Shown here piece by piece: positions 7,035 to 14,878 of a stretch of 30,906 nt of DNA. The DNA is from JAUMXJ01 sp041781135 (GTDB taxonomy: Bacteria > Bacillota > Clostridia > Peptostreptococcales > Acidaminobacteraceae): contig JBHAZV010000035.1 of assembly GCA_041781135.1 (NCBI GenBank), positions 1 through 30,906 on the forward strand, in the 5' to 3' direction. Positions within the stretch are counted from its first letter, which is position 1, and each line of letters begins with the position of its first letter. The notes under the pieces are model-generated. The model worked only from the letters and a program-made list of their open reading frames with translations. It was not told where the DNA came from and searched no databases. The position numbers and the translations under genes were made by a program.

Positions 7035-8080
7035 TGGAAGCTAAGTATGAGGAGCTTTCGATAAAAATAGCCGACCCTGAAGTTATTTCGGATATGGATG
7101 CGTGGCAGAGGTTTGTAAAGGAGCATTCCGAGCTCAGGCCGATAGTGGAAAAATTCAGAGAATATGAGAGCGCTGTCAGGCAGATAGAAGATGCCGAGGA
7201 AATGATAAGCTCAACTGACGATCAGGAGCTTGTTCAGCTTGCAAAGGAGGAGCTTGCGACTTTACGCGAGGCGCGCGATCAATACGAAAAAGAAGTTAAG
7301 ATAATGCTTATTCCAAAAGATCCTAACGACGAGAGGAATGTCGTGTTTGAGATACGCGCCGGCGCCGGCGGAGATGAGGCGGGATTGTTCGCCAACGAAT
7401 TGCTGAGGCTTTATCAGAAGTATGCGCAGTCGAGACACTGGAAATTTGAAATAGTAGATATTTCTGAAAGCGGGATCGGCGGCGTAAAAGAGGCGGTAGT
7501 CATGATTAAGGGCAAGGAGATTTTTTCGCGGCTGAAATATGAAAGCGGAACCCACCGGGTTCAGAGAATACCCAAGACTGAGTCAGGCGGAAGAATCCAT
7601 ACTTCTACGGTTACTATTGCCGTGCTGCCGGAGGCGGATGAAGTCGATATAGACTTTAAAGAAGAAGATCTCAGGATCGATACTTTCAGATCGTCCGGAA
7701 ACGGAGGTCAGAGCGTAAATACCACGGATTCTGCCGTAAGGATAACTCATATACCTACGGGGATCGTTGTCAGTTGTCAGGATGGAAAGTCGCAGCTCGA
7801 CAACAAGACCCGCGCCAAGCAGGTTCTTAAGGCAAAGCTTTACGAAATAGAGCAGAACAAAATCAACGAGGAACGCGCCGAAGAGAGAAAAAATCAGGTG
7901 GGAACAGGTGACAGATCTGCAAAAATCAGGACATACAACTTTCCGCAGTCGAGGGTGACGGATCACAGGGTTCCGTTTACTATTTACAGTCTCGAAAACT
8001 ATATGAATGGCGAGATTGACGAGATGCTCGACACGGTTGCCGAATTTTACAGAGCTGCGGCGCTTGCCTCTGCGGAGTGA
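7013..8080 (+). CDS. prfA: Peptide chain release factor 1
   Basis: RF1 recognises UAA and UAG and hydrolyses peptidyl-tRNA. The 355-residue protein carries GGQ at 231-233, with SGNGGQSVNTTDSAVRITH around it, and a Pro-Lys-Thr at 187-189 in the codon-reading loop (PxT type of RF1 rather than SPF of RF2). The N-terminal helical domain 1 and the C-terminal domain with RAKQVLKAKL and DRSAKIRTYNFPQ are complete. An AGGAG at 7000-7004 serves the ATG at 7013 within the end of prmC. PrmC upstream modifies Q233. Confidence 0.97.
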   Translation: MLEKLKMMEAKYEELSIKIADPEVISDMDAWQRFVKEHSELRPIVEKFREYESAVRQIEDAEEMISSTDDQELVQLAKEELATLREARDQYEKEVKIMLIPKDPNDERNVVFEIRAGAGGDEAGLFANELLRLYQKYAQSRHWKFEIVDISESGIGGVKEAVVMIKGKEIFSRLKYESGTHRVQRIPKTESGGRIHTSTVTIAVLPEADEVDIDFKEEDLRIDTFRSSGNGGQSVNTTDSAVRITHIPTGIVVSCQDGKSQLDNKTRAKQVLKAKLYEIEQNKINEERAEERKNQVGTGDRSAKIRTYNFPQSRVTDHRVPFTIYSLENYMNGEIDEMLDTVAEFYRAAALASAE

Positions 8081-8086
8081 CCTGCG

Positions 8087-9085
8087 ATGGAGCATAAGAA
8101 TACGATAGTAGTAAGGCAGGGCGCCGGAGGGCTCACTGTGCCGATAGAAACACTTGGACGCTGCCTCATTGAGGGCGGCGTTGTTGCATTTCCGACAGAA
8201 ACAGTTTACGGCATAGGAGTAAATCCGAATGACGACGCTGCGATAGGCAGGATTTTCGAAATAAAGGAGAGGGACCGCGGCAAACCGCTTACTCTGCATA
8301 TATCTGACGCTTCCGTGGCCGGCAGGTACAGCGATGCCTGCGAATGCGCCGAATTTCGAGCGCTGACTGAGCGTTTTTGGCCGGGGCCGCTCACAATTGT
8401 GCTTCCGAAGAAGGAGGGCGTATCCAGTGTGCTCACGGCGGGACTGGATACTGTAGCATTCAGATTTCCGAGCCACGCGCGTGCGATAGAACTCATAGAG
8501 GCCGCGGGAGGCGCGGTTGCGGGAACCTCTGCAAATATTTCCGGAGGCTTCAGCGCTACCACGGCAAAGGCAGTTCTTGCAGATCTCGGAGGCAGGGTGG
8601 ATTATGTATTGGAGAGCGACGCGGGAATTATAGGCATAGAATCAACCGTGATATCGCTTGTCGGAGGCATTAAAATGCTCAGGCGCGGAGCAATCGGCGC
8701 ACATATGATAAATGTGGTGCTCGGATTTGAAGCTGTTCGTGAGAGCGCTGAACCTGCTTGCAGCGAACCGGGCGCATATGCGGCTTCAAAGGCAAAAATC
8801 CGGTTTTATGAATTGGAGGAAGGGCAGCTCGTTTTGGAGATGGTTTCTAAAAATTCGGGAACTGCAGCGGTTCTTCTAACGGAACACATATTTTTTAATA
8901 TCTCTCCCGTGATTTCGGATTCCGATATCAAGAAGCGCATTCGGGTGCTGACGCGGGAAGGGTATATATCCAAGGTTTACAAGGTTCTCAGACAGCTTGA
9001 TTCGCCGAAGATACGGGAGATATACGTGCCCATGCTCCGGGGCGGCGCGGTGGAGAGGGCTATTACTAATTTGCTTACCATGTAA
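8087..9085 (+). CDS. tsaC: L-threonylcarbamoyladenylate synthase (Sua5/YwlC type)
   Basis: The enzyme makes threonylcarbamoyl-AMP from Thr, bicarbonate and ATP, the first step of t6A37 synthesis in ANN-decoding tRNAs. The catalytic YrdC-like domain (about 1-210) shows GGVVAFPTETVYGIGVN, KERDRGKPLTLH, RFWPGPLTIVL and AGTSANISGG. At 332 residues it has the extra C-terminal Sua5 domain found in YwlC. It follows prfA after 6 nt, matching the Bacillus order. The ribosome site GGAG lies at the end of prfA. The transferase genes tsaB, tsaD and tsaE are not in the window. Confidence 0.94.
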   Translation: MEHKNTIVVRQGAGGLTVPIETLGRCLIEGGVVAFPTETVYGIGVNPNDDAAIGRIFEIKERDRGKPLTLHISDASVAGRYSDACECAEFRALTERFWPGPLTIVLPKKEGVSSVLTAGLDTVAFRFPSHARAIELIEAAGGAVAGTSANISGGFSATTAKAVLADLGGRVDYVLESDAGIIGIESTVISLVGGIKMLRRGAIGAHMINVVLGFEAVRESAEPACSEPGAYAASKAKIRFYELEEGQLVLEMVSKNSGTAAVLLTEHIFFNISPVISDSDIKKRIRVLTREGYISKVYKVLRQLDSPKIREIYVPMLRGGAVERAITNLLTM

Positions 9086-9175
9086 AACAGTGCATTTGGC
9101 TAAAGCTTTAGACGAACAAATTTTGCCGCTGCAGGCGCTTTGCATGGTGTATATGCGGTTTATATTAAAGGGTGT

Positions 9176-9204
9176 TTGACCTTGATTTTTTTGGAAATTA
9201 TATG
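9176..9204 (+). promoter_or_regulatory. Promoter of upp operon
   Basis: TTGACC (9176-9181) and TATATG (9199-9204) are separated by 17 bp, 25 bp before the upp ATG. The 143-bp gap between tsaC and upp holds nothing else that I can recognise. Confidence 0.6.
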
Positions 9205-9228
9205 TACCATATATTTTGAGGTGAATAT

Positions 9229-9858
9229 ATGGGAAGGCTTACTGTACTGGATCATCCGCTGATTCAGCATAAACTTACGTTTATCAGGGACAAGAACACC
9301 GGCTCAAAGGATTTTAGAGATCTGGTGACAGAGATTTCGGCGCTTATGGCGTACGAAGTTACGAGGGATTTTCTTTTAGAGGATGTGGAGATAGAAACCC
9401 CCATCTGCAAGACAAGTGCAAAAGTGCTTGCTGGGAAGAAGATGGGAATTGTGCCTATTCTCAGAGCCGGACTCGGAATGGTAGACGGATTTTTATCTAT
9501 AGTTCCTTCTGCAAAGGTCGGGCATATCGGCATGTACAGGGATCCCGATACTCTTAACCCTGTCGAATATTATGCGAAGCTTCCGCAGGACATAGAAGAA
9601 CGCGGTCTTATACTTCTGGATCCGATGCTTGCGACCGGCGGCACTGCGACGTCTGCAATACATTACCTTAAAAATAAGGGTGCGAAGGATATACGACTTG
9701 TATGCCTTATCGGCTGTCCCGAGGGTATTGAAAGAGTAAGGACAGATCACGAAGATGTCGATATATACATCGCGGCTGTCGATGAAAGGCTCAACGACCA
9801 TGCGTACATAGTGCCGGGTCTTGGAGATGCCGGTGACAGATTGTTTGGTACAAAGTAA
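9229..9858 (+). CDS. upp: Uracil phosphoribosyltransferase
   Basis: UPRT salvages uracil to UMP using PRPP in the cytoplasm. The 209 residues show LDHPLIQHKLTFIRDKNTG at the N-terminus, the mid segment LRAGLGMVDG, the PRPP loop LLDPMLATGGTATSAI, and the uracil-binding GLGDAGDRLFGTK at the C-terminus, all characteristic of the family. AGGTG at 9219-9223 serves as ribosome site. Its stop codon abuts the next start codon directly, so the fused cell-wall gene is co-transcribed and probably coupled. The position upstream of mnaA-atp recalls B. subtilis. Confidence 0.97.
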   Translation: MGRLTVLDHPLIQHKLTFIRDKNTGSKDFRDLVTEISALMAYEVTRDFLLEDVEIETPICKTSAKVLAGKKMGIVPILRAGLGMVDGFLSIVPSAKVGHIGMYRDPDTLNPVEYYAKLPQDIEERGLILLDPMLATGGTATSAIHYLKNKGAKDIRLVCLIGCPEGIERVRTDHEDVDIYIAAVDERLNDHAYIVPGLGDAGDRLFGTK

Positions 9859-12045
9859 ATGAGTTATTTTATATATTTTTCTTTGGCGGCGCTGATTGCG
9901 TTTATTGTGACACCTGCTGCAAGAAAGTTTGCCGTCAGGGTTGGGGCCGTCGATGTTCCGGACGGGTTCCGAAAAATACACAAGGAGGTCACTCCGTACG
10001 GCGGCGGGCTTGCGATGTATTTTTCGTTTTTTTTGGTGTGCGCGATTGCCAAGATTTGCACTGATTCAGATTTTACCGCAAAATTTTTCGGTCTTTTCAT
10101 AGTTGCCACCTTTATGCTTGTGCTTGGATTTTTGGACGATATCCGTCCCATCGACGCAAGGTTCAAACTCATAGCGCAGGTGATCGCCGCCACAGTGCTT
10201 TATGTCTATGGTTACAGGATCACACATATCACCTGGCTCAACGGAGTTATCGACTTCAGCTTCTGGAGCATACCAATAACCATATTCTGGATTACCGGAG
10301 TAATGAATACCATAAATTTTATCGATGGTCTTGATGGTCTTGCAGCAGGAATTTCCGCAATAGCGAGCAGCACGGTATTTGTAATATCCTTCGTGACGGG
10401 CAACACAAGCTCTGCGCTTGTATGCGCAATACTTGCCGGAGCGTGCATCGGCTTCATTCCACGTAATTTCAGCAGGCGCACAAAGGCTTTTATGGGCGAT
10501 TCCGGAGCGTATTTCATCGGCTTGATACTCTCTGTACTTTCGATAGAAAGCGGGTTAAAATCAGCTACATTTCTTACATTCGTAGCGCCGATATTAGCGA
10601 TAGGGATTCCGATTTTTGATACAGCTTTTGCCATTGTGCGCAGGTTGTTTCACGGTCAGTCTATAATGAAGCCGGACAGAAATCACATACATCACAGACT
10701 GGTAGATATGGGGCTCGGCCAGAAAAGAGCAGTGTTTGCAATTTATTTCATTAATGTAGTATTTGGTATGAGCGCAGTCGCTTTTATTAACGGAGACTGG
10801 GCGTACGGCTTGATGTTCATGATTGTGGCGCTTTCCATGGCCGTTGTTCCGACGATTGTAACCCGTGCTCACCACGAAGGCGCGGTGTTTGGCGCAATAC
10901 CGCCCAAGAGCCGCAGGCCAAGGATTTTGGCAGTGTTCGGTACCAGACCCGAAGTGATAAAAATGGCGCCGCTTATTGCAAAACTCAGGGAAAATAGCGG
11001 GATAGAAACGCTTGTGTGCGTGACCGGACAGCACAGGGAGCAGCTGGATCAGATGCTTAGAGTATTTGAGCTTACGCCTGAAATAGATCTCAATCTTATG
11101 AAACCCGGCCAGACGCTTGCAGAGATTACAGAGCGGACGGTTGGCAGAGTGGATGAGGTTATATCCACCCTCGAACCGGATCTTGTCATGGTTCACGGCG
11201 ATCCCTCGGCTTCTTTTGCCGCTGCGCTTGCGGCGTTTTACAGACAGGTCCCGATAGCTCATGTCGAGGCGGGGCTCAGGAGCGGCAATATATACAGCCC
11301 GTTCCCAGAAGAATATAACAGAAGATCTACAGGTCTGATTGCCGATCTGCATTTTGCGGCTACGGAGCAGAATAAGGCGGCTCTTGTGAAGGAAGGGGTC
11401 GACGCCTCCAAGATATATGTCACGGGAAATACTGCGATAGATGCGGTTTTTTCGGTGCTCGACGAGCGTTATGTCTTTGAGGACGCCGAGCTGCACAAGC
11501 TCGATTTCGATAAGCGCATAATCGTTATGACAGCTCATAGGCGCGAAAATTTAGGCGAGAGAATGAGGGCGATTTTTAGAGCTGTCCGCAGGATTGCCGA
11601 CGAATTCGACGATGTCTGTTTTGTTTACGCGGTGCATATGAATCCCAAGATACGCGAGACGGCGGGAGAAATACTTTCTGAACACGATAGGATACGCCTG
11701 CTTAAACCTCTCGGATACAGGGATATGTGTAATTTGATGGCGAGATGTTACATGGTTGTAACTGATTCCGGTGGGCTTCAGGAGGAGGCGCCGGCGCTCG
11801 GCAAACCTGTTGTGCTTATGAGAACTGAAACGGAGCGGCAGGAGGCGATAGAAGCAGGAACAGTAGTGCTTGCAGGCGTAGAAGAGGAAAGTGTCTATCG
11901 CGAAATAAAGAAGCTGCTTTCAGACGAGCAGGCATATAAATCAATGGCGACCGCTGCAAATCCTTACGGCGACGGACACACTTCCGAACGCATCGCCGGC
12001 ATTGTTGCCGATTATTTTGATTCCAAAAAGTCCTCGGCTTTATGA
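9859..12045 (+). CDS. Fusion: WecA/TagO undecaprenyl-phosphate GlcNAc-1-P transferase + MnaA/WecB UDP-GlcNAc 2-epimerase
   Basis: One 728-codon reading frame without a stop. Residues 1 to about 340 are a polytopic WecA/TagO-type transferase, which starts wall polymer synthesis by moving GlcNAc-1-P from UDP-GlcNAc to undecaprenyl phosphate: the Mg-binding DD near 93-94, NFIDGLDG from 153, KAFMGDSGAYFIG, and HIHH at 276-279. After a short linker, residues from about 353 are a full non-hydrolysing UDP-GlcNAc 2-epimerase: RILAVFGTRPEVIKMAPL, VHGDPSAS (usually GDTT), HVEAGLR, FPEEYNRR, MTAHRRENLG and VTDSGGLQEEA. The catalytic Asp, two Glu, Arg and His are present. The epimerase makes UDP-ManNAc and would be tethered to the inner membrane face beside the GlcNAc transferase. 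In B. subtilis tagO and mnaA are separate genes. The gene starts directly after upp and overlaps the next gene at ATGA. Confidence 0.95.
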   Translation: MSYFIYFSLAALIAFIVTPAARKFAVRVGAVDVPDGFRKIHKEVTPYGGGLAMYFSFFLVCAIAKICTDSDFTAKFFGLFIVATFMLVLGFLDDIRPIDARFKLIAQVIAATVLYVYGYRITHITWLNGVIDFSFWSIPITIFWITGVMNTINFIDGLDGLAAGISAIASSTVFVISFVTGNTSSALVCAILAGACIGFIPRNFSRRTKAFMGDSGAYFIGLILSVLSIESGLKSATFLTFVAPILAIGIPIFDTAFAIVRRLFHGQSIMKPDRNHIHHRLVDMGLGQKRAVFAIYFINVVFGMSAVAFINGDWAYGLMFMIVALSMAVVPTIVTRAHHEGAVFGAIPPKSRRPRILAVFGTRPEVIKMAPLIAKLRENSGIETLVCVTGQHREQLDQMLRVFELTPEIDLNLMKPGQTLAEITERTVGRVDEVISTLEPDLVMVHGDPSASFAAALAAFYRQVPIAHVEAGLRSGNIYSPFPEEYNRRSTGLIADLHFAATEQNKAALVKEGVDASKIYVTGNTAIDAVFSVLDERYVFEDAELHKLDFDKRIIVMTAHRRENLGERMRAIFRAVRRIADEFDDVCFVYAVHMNPKIRETAGEILSEHDRIRLLKPLGYRDMCNLMARCYMVVTDSGGLQEEAPALGKPVVLMRTETERQEAIEAGTVVLAGVEEESVYREIKKLLSDEQAYKSMATAANPYGDGHTSERIAGIVADYFDSKKSSAL

Positions 12046-12308
12046 ACAAAGGAGTTTTTAGAGCGCTGAGCCTGCTTTCAATGGTGGGTTTTGGGATGAT
12101 AACTCCTATACTTATTGCAGTGTACCTGGGAGGAAAGTTTTTCCCAGGAAATGCTTTCGCTCTTATAGGTATCGTGCTGTTTGGCGTTGCGGTTGCAGCG
12201 AGAAATTGCTATAGGCTGCTGATTGTCGAGCTTCGTCGGGGCGGCGGAACCGATTCTAAAATGGTGGGGAGACCGAAGGGATATGAAGACCTCGACGATG
12301 AGGATTAG
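12042..12308 (+). CDS. atpZ: AtpZ/AtpI-like small membrane protein
   Basis: An 88-residue protein with two transmembrane segments (about 10-33 and 38-60) and a charged tail. SLLSMVGFGMITPILIAVYLG and the following hydrophobic hairpin fit the AtpZ/AtpI family, which associates with F-type ATP synthase assembly and has been implicated in divalent cation transport. It overlaps the previous gene by ATGA, so it is translated with the wall gene, not with the atp operon proper, which has its own promoter 30 bp later. The assignment rests on position and topology. Confidence 0.75.
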   Translation: MNKGVFRALSLLSMVGFGMITPILIAVYLGGKFFPGNAFALIGIVLFGVAVAARNCYRLLIVELRRGGGTDSKMVGRPKGYEDLDDED

Positions 12309-12335
12309 AATGGGTTAAATTTTTCTAAAAAACAT

Positions 12336-12364
12336 TTGAAAGTTTGAATTTTTTTTGGTATATT
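12336..12364 (+). promoter_or_regulatory. atp operon promoter, abutting the first start codon
   Basis: TTGAAA (12336-12341), a 17-bp spacer and TATATT (12359-12364). The next 7 nt are GTATACC and then ATG 12372, so the expected transcript start coincides with the start codon. No ribosome site precedes that ATG. Confidence 0.75.
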
Positions 12365-12371
12365 GTATACC

Positions 12372-12797
12372 ATGAGGGAATACAGACACAGCGAAGGAGT
12401 TAAAAGACTGAGCGAGACAGTCCGAAAGATTGTTTTGTACACGGTGTTTGCGCTTCTTGTGGTGTCGTTTGTGTCCTTTTTTTTATTTAGACGTCCGGCT
12501 GATGAGGTATTTGGAATAGGCGCCGGCGGAATCCTTGGACTTTTTGCGTTTTTGGATCTTAAAAACGCTCTCGTGCGATCCAGCGCTATGACTCCTTCGC
12601 GCGCAAAGGCTTATGCCGCAATGAGGTATGCGCTTCGATTTGCGATTATAGGACTGGTATTTGCACTTATTATAAAGTCGCCTTATACAAGCGTATTTGG
12701 CGGGGTGATCGGATTTATGACAATAAAACTCGTCGTGTATGCAACTCATCTGTTTAATGACAGGGCGTACTACGGGCGTATAATCGGGAGGAAGTAA
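12372..12797 (+). CDS. atpI: ATP synthase subunit I
   Basis: A 141-residue protein with four predicted membrane helices (about 20-41, 48-66, 84-105, 108-128) and a positively charged N-terminus, matching the ATP synthase I family that helps assemble the c-ring. It sits first in the operon and its stop overlaps the atpB start (TAATG). The start is unusual: ATG 12372 lies where the promoter predicts the transcript start, so a leaderless mRNA is likely. An internal GAAGGAG at 12394-12400 followed 8 nt later by in-frame CTG is a weaker alternative start. A TTG at 12363 lies in the -10 box and was rejected. Confidence 0.82.
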   Translation: MREYRHSEGVKRLSETVRKIVLYTVFALLVVSFVSFFLFRRPADEVFGIGAGGILGLFAFLDLKNALVRSSAMTPSRAKAYAAMRYALRFAIIGLVFALIIKSPYTSVFGGVIGFMTIKLVVYATHLFNDRAYYGRIIGRK

Positions 12798-13477
12798 TGG
12801 GTGATCAGGGCTTTGGACCTCGAGTGGCATTTGAAATTTTCGGATTAAAGGTTTCCGAAACAGTGACAGTTACATGGTTTGTAATGTTCCTGATGGCGCT
12901 TTTCTGTTTCTTTGCCACGCGAAAAATGCAGAAAAAACCGCGCGGCATGCAGCTTATCGGAGAAATATTCGTCAAGGCGATCAATAGCATGACAGCAACG
13001 AATATGGGCGAAAAAAATATCGCCTTTGCTCCTTATATCGGCGCTTTGATAATGTTTCTTGCAATTGCAAATCTCGCCGGGCTTATAGGGCTTAGGCCGC
13101 CAACTTCCGATCTTAACGCAACTCTCTGTCTTTCGATTATAACCTTTGTGCTAACGCAGTTTTTTGGGCTTAAATCCAAAGGCATAGGCGGGTATGTCAA
13201 GGGATTTTTTGAGCCGATGCCGTTTTTGTTTCCGCTGAACGTCGTGGGTGAATTGGCAAACCCGATTTCACTTGGATTCCGTATATTTGGAAATGTCGTC
13301 GCAGGTTTTATTATTATGAGTCTGATATACGGCGGTCTCGGTTCGTTTTTATTCGGGGTATTCCAGCTCGGAATCCCGGTTCCTCTGCACATTTATTTTG
13401 ACTTGTTTTCAGGGCTTTTACAGTCGTTTATTTTTACAATGCTGACAATGGTGTTTATTTCGGGGGCGATGGAATAA
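12797..13477 (+). CDS. atpB: F-type ATP synthase subunit a
   Basis: Subunit a forms the two ion half-channels against the c-ring. The 226 residues have five to six hydrophobic helices, the RPPTSDLN motif (100-107) and GELANPISLGFRIFGNVVAG with the essential Arg at 162. A C-terminal helix around QSFIFTMLTMVFISG completes it. It overlaps atpI by one base and is followed by atpE1 after one base, so the membrane subunits are tightly coupled. The length is normal for the short Gram-positive type. Confidence 0.96.
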   Translation: MGDQGFGPRVAFEIFGLKVSETVTVTWFVMFLMALFCFFATRKMQKKPRGMQLIGEIFVKAINSMTATNMGEKNIAFAPYIGALIMFLAIANLAGLIGLRPPTSDLNATLCLSIITFVLTQFFGLKSKGIGGYVKGFFEPMPFLFPLNVVGELANPISLGFRIFGNVVAGFIIMSLIYGGLGSFLFGVFQLGIPVPLHIYFDLFSGLLQSFIFTMLTMVFISGAME

Positions 13478-13478
13478 T

Positions 13479-14021
13479 ATGGATTTTATAAATGGTTTTT
13501 TTCAGTGGTTGATGCAGTTTGACGGCAAGGCCGTAGTGCTTGGAGCGACAGCGATAGGCGTTGGCTTTGCAATGATCGCAGGAATCGGTCCGGGTGTTGG
13601 TCAGGGTTATGCCGCGGGCAAGGCTGCAGAAGGTGTAGGAAATAATCCGAAGGCTATGCGAGAGACAACGCTTTCGATGCTTCTTGGTTCTGCAATAGCC
13701 GAGACATCCGGAATACTTTCTCTCGTCGTGGCGCTTATACTTTTGTTTGGCAATCCGCTGCTTAACGCTCAGGGTTCGACGCTTGTGATCGCGGCTTCTG
13801 CGATAGCGGCAGGCCTTGCGATGATAGCAGGCGTAGGGCCTGGAATAGGTCAGGGTTATGCTGCCGGCAAGGCTGCCGAAATGGTTTCTCAAAGACCGCA
13901 GCTTCAGCCGCAGATTATAAGGACAATGCTTGTGGGGCAGGCTGTAGCTCAGACCACGGGTATATATTCTCTTGTGGTGGCTCTCATACTTTTGTTTGTG
14001 AGACCGCTGCTCGGCATTTAA
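13479..14021 (+). CDS. atpE1: F-type ATP synthase subunit c, duplicated double-hairpin form
   Basis: A 180-residue c subunit made of two tandem hairpins (four helices), twice the usual length. Hairpin 1 carries Gln42 in GPGVGQGY and the ion-binding Glu75 in AIAETSG. Hairpin 2 carries Gln125 in GPGIGQGY but has Gln158 where the Glu should be (AVAQTTG), so only one binding site per polypeptide remains. The Gln in helix 1 and the E-T pair in helix 2 are Na+-type ligands, as in Ilyobacter and Acetobacterium c subunits. The same arrangement, a duplicated V-like c1 beside single-hairpin c, is known in Acetobacterium woodii, where both enter one hetero-oligomeric ring. The two halves resemble each other and the next gene, which points to duplication and fusion. 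Confidence 0.95.
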   Translation: MDFINGFFQWLMQFDGKAVVLGATAIGVGFAMIAGIGPGVGQGYAAGKAAEGVGNNPKAMRETTLSMLLGSAIAETSGILSLVVALILLFGNPLLNAQGSTLVIAASAIAAGLAMIAGVGPGIGQGYAAGKAAEMVSQRPQLQPQIIRTMLVGQAVAQTTGIYSLVVALILLFVRPLLGI

Positions 14022-14026
14022 TTTTA

Positions 14027-14050
14027 CTAAATTCGCCTGTGGCGATTTAG
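14027..14050 (+). promoter_or_regulatory. Intercistronic hairpin between the two c-subunit genes
   Basis: CTAAATTCGCC (14027-14037) pairs with GGCGATTTAG (14041-14050) with one bulged base and a TGT loop. It is not followed by a T-run, so it is not an intrinsic terminator. A small second hairpin AAGG-CCTT lies at 14055-14066. Such structures can protect or process polycistronic mRNA. Confidence 0.55.
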
Positions 14051-14066
14051 ATATAAGGAAAACCTT

Positions 14067-14072
14067 AGGAGG
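14067..14072 (+). promoter_or_regulatory. Strong Shine-Dalgarno of atpE2
   Basis: AGGAGG lies 4 nt before the ATG at 14077, following the hairpins. It is by far the best ribosome site among the membrane-sector genes and fits the need for many copies of c. Confidence 0.75.
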
Positions 14073-14076
14073 AATT

Positions 14077-14346
14077 ATGGACAATATGATTACTGGAAAA
14101 GCATTGGTTCTCGCTTGTTCGGCAATAGGCGCAGGTCTTGCGATGATAGCGGGCATCGGTCCTGGTATCGGTCAAGGATATGCTGCAGGTAAGGGCGCCG
14201 AGGCGGTCGGTCGTCAGCCGGAAGCGCAGGGCGATATCGTTAGAACCATGCTTTTGGGTGCGGCGGTAGCCGAAACAACAGGTATCTATGGCCTTATCAT
14301 AGCGCTAATTCTCTTGCTCGCCAATCCGTTAATAGGACATCTGTAA
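14077..14346 (+). CDS. atpE2: F-type ATP synthase subunit c, single-hairpin form
   Basis: An 89-residue classical c subunit with two helices and the polar loop RQPEAQ. Ion ligands are Gln33 (GIGQGY), Val64, Glu66 and Thr67 in VAETTG, and Tyr71, equivalent to Gln32, Val63, Glu65, Ser66 and Tyr70 of the Na+-binding Ilyobacter tartaricus protein, so Na+ coupling is likely. It follows the double-hairpin gene after 55 nt. A mixed ring of this protein and the duplicated c is inferred from the Acetobacterium woodii case. Confidence 0.96.
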   Translation: MDNMITGKALVLACSAIGAGLAMIAGIGPGIGQGYAAGKGAEAVGRQPEAQGDIVRTMLLGAAVAETTGIYGLIIALILLLANPLIGHL

Positions 14347-14347
14347 T

Positions 14348-14878
14348 ATGGCAGGGATGGGTATGGCTCAGCTTAGACTCGGTCTTGTTGAACCTGATAT
14401 CACTTTCTTTTTTACTCTCGCGAATGCAATTATAATGTTTTTGATGATCAAGCATTTTTTGTTTGTGCCGATCAATAACTTTATTAAAAAGCGCGAGGAA
14501 GAAATCGGAAAGCAGTACGCTGATGCTCAGGCTGCCGAAGATGCGGCCAAAGAGCTTAAAGCCCAGTACGAAACAAGGCTTTCCGGCGCAAAGGAAGAGG
14601 GCGAAAGAATCGTCAGGGAGCATATAGCAAAGGCCGAGGTTAGAGCGCAGGAAATAATAAGGACAGCCGACGGCGAAGCTAAAAAATTCAAAGAGAAGGC
14701 TGCCAAAGAGATTGAAGAAGAGAGAGCAATCGCAACTGCCGAACTCAAAAACAGTTTTGCGCAGCTTACTATTCTTGCTGCTTCGAAGGTGGTTGGGAGA
14801 GAACTCGAGGAAAAAGGGCATGAGGAGCTCATTTCATCTGTCATTTCTGAAGTTGGTGATGTCAAATGGGCGAAGTAG
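14348..14878 (+). CDS. atpF: F-type ATP synthase subunit b
   Basis: Subunit b forms the peripheral stalk. One membrane helix near residues 18-40 (FTLANAIIMFLMIKHFLF) is followed by a long charged coiled coil (about 45-150) rich in Ala, Glu and Lys, then a C-terminal segment that contacts delta (LAASKVVGRELEE). It is 176 residues if ATG 14348 is used; the Met codons at 14357 and 14363 are alternatives, the latter with better spacing to AGGG. It overlaps atpH by 13 nt. Confidence 0.94.
   Translation: MAGMGMAQLRLGLVEPDITFFFTLANAIIMFLMIKHFLFVPINNFIKKREEEIGKQYADAQAAEDAAKELKAQYETRLSGAKEEGERIVREHIAKAEVRAQEIIRTADGEAKKFKEKAAKEIEEERAIATAELKNSFAQLTILAASKVVGRELEEKGHEELISSVISEVGDVKWAK

Noticed and set aside
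8377..8673. 98-codon ORF within tsaC
   Set aside because: It is a shadow frame of a well-conserved gene, with an Arg/Cys-rich composition and no ribosome site.
9086..9228. Remnant of rpiB or a phosphatase gene expected from the Bacillus order between tsaC and upp
   Set aside because: The 143-bp gap gives no recognisable protein segment in any frame.
13455..14156. 233-codon antisense ORF over the c-subunit genes
   Set aside because: Antisense to two strongly conserved genes, with repeats that mirror the duplicated c hairpins.
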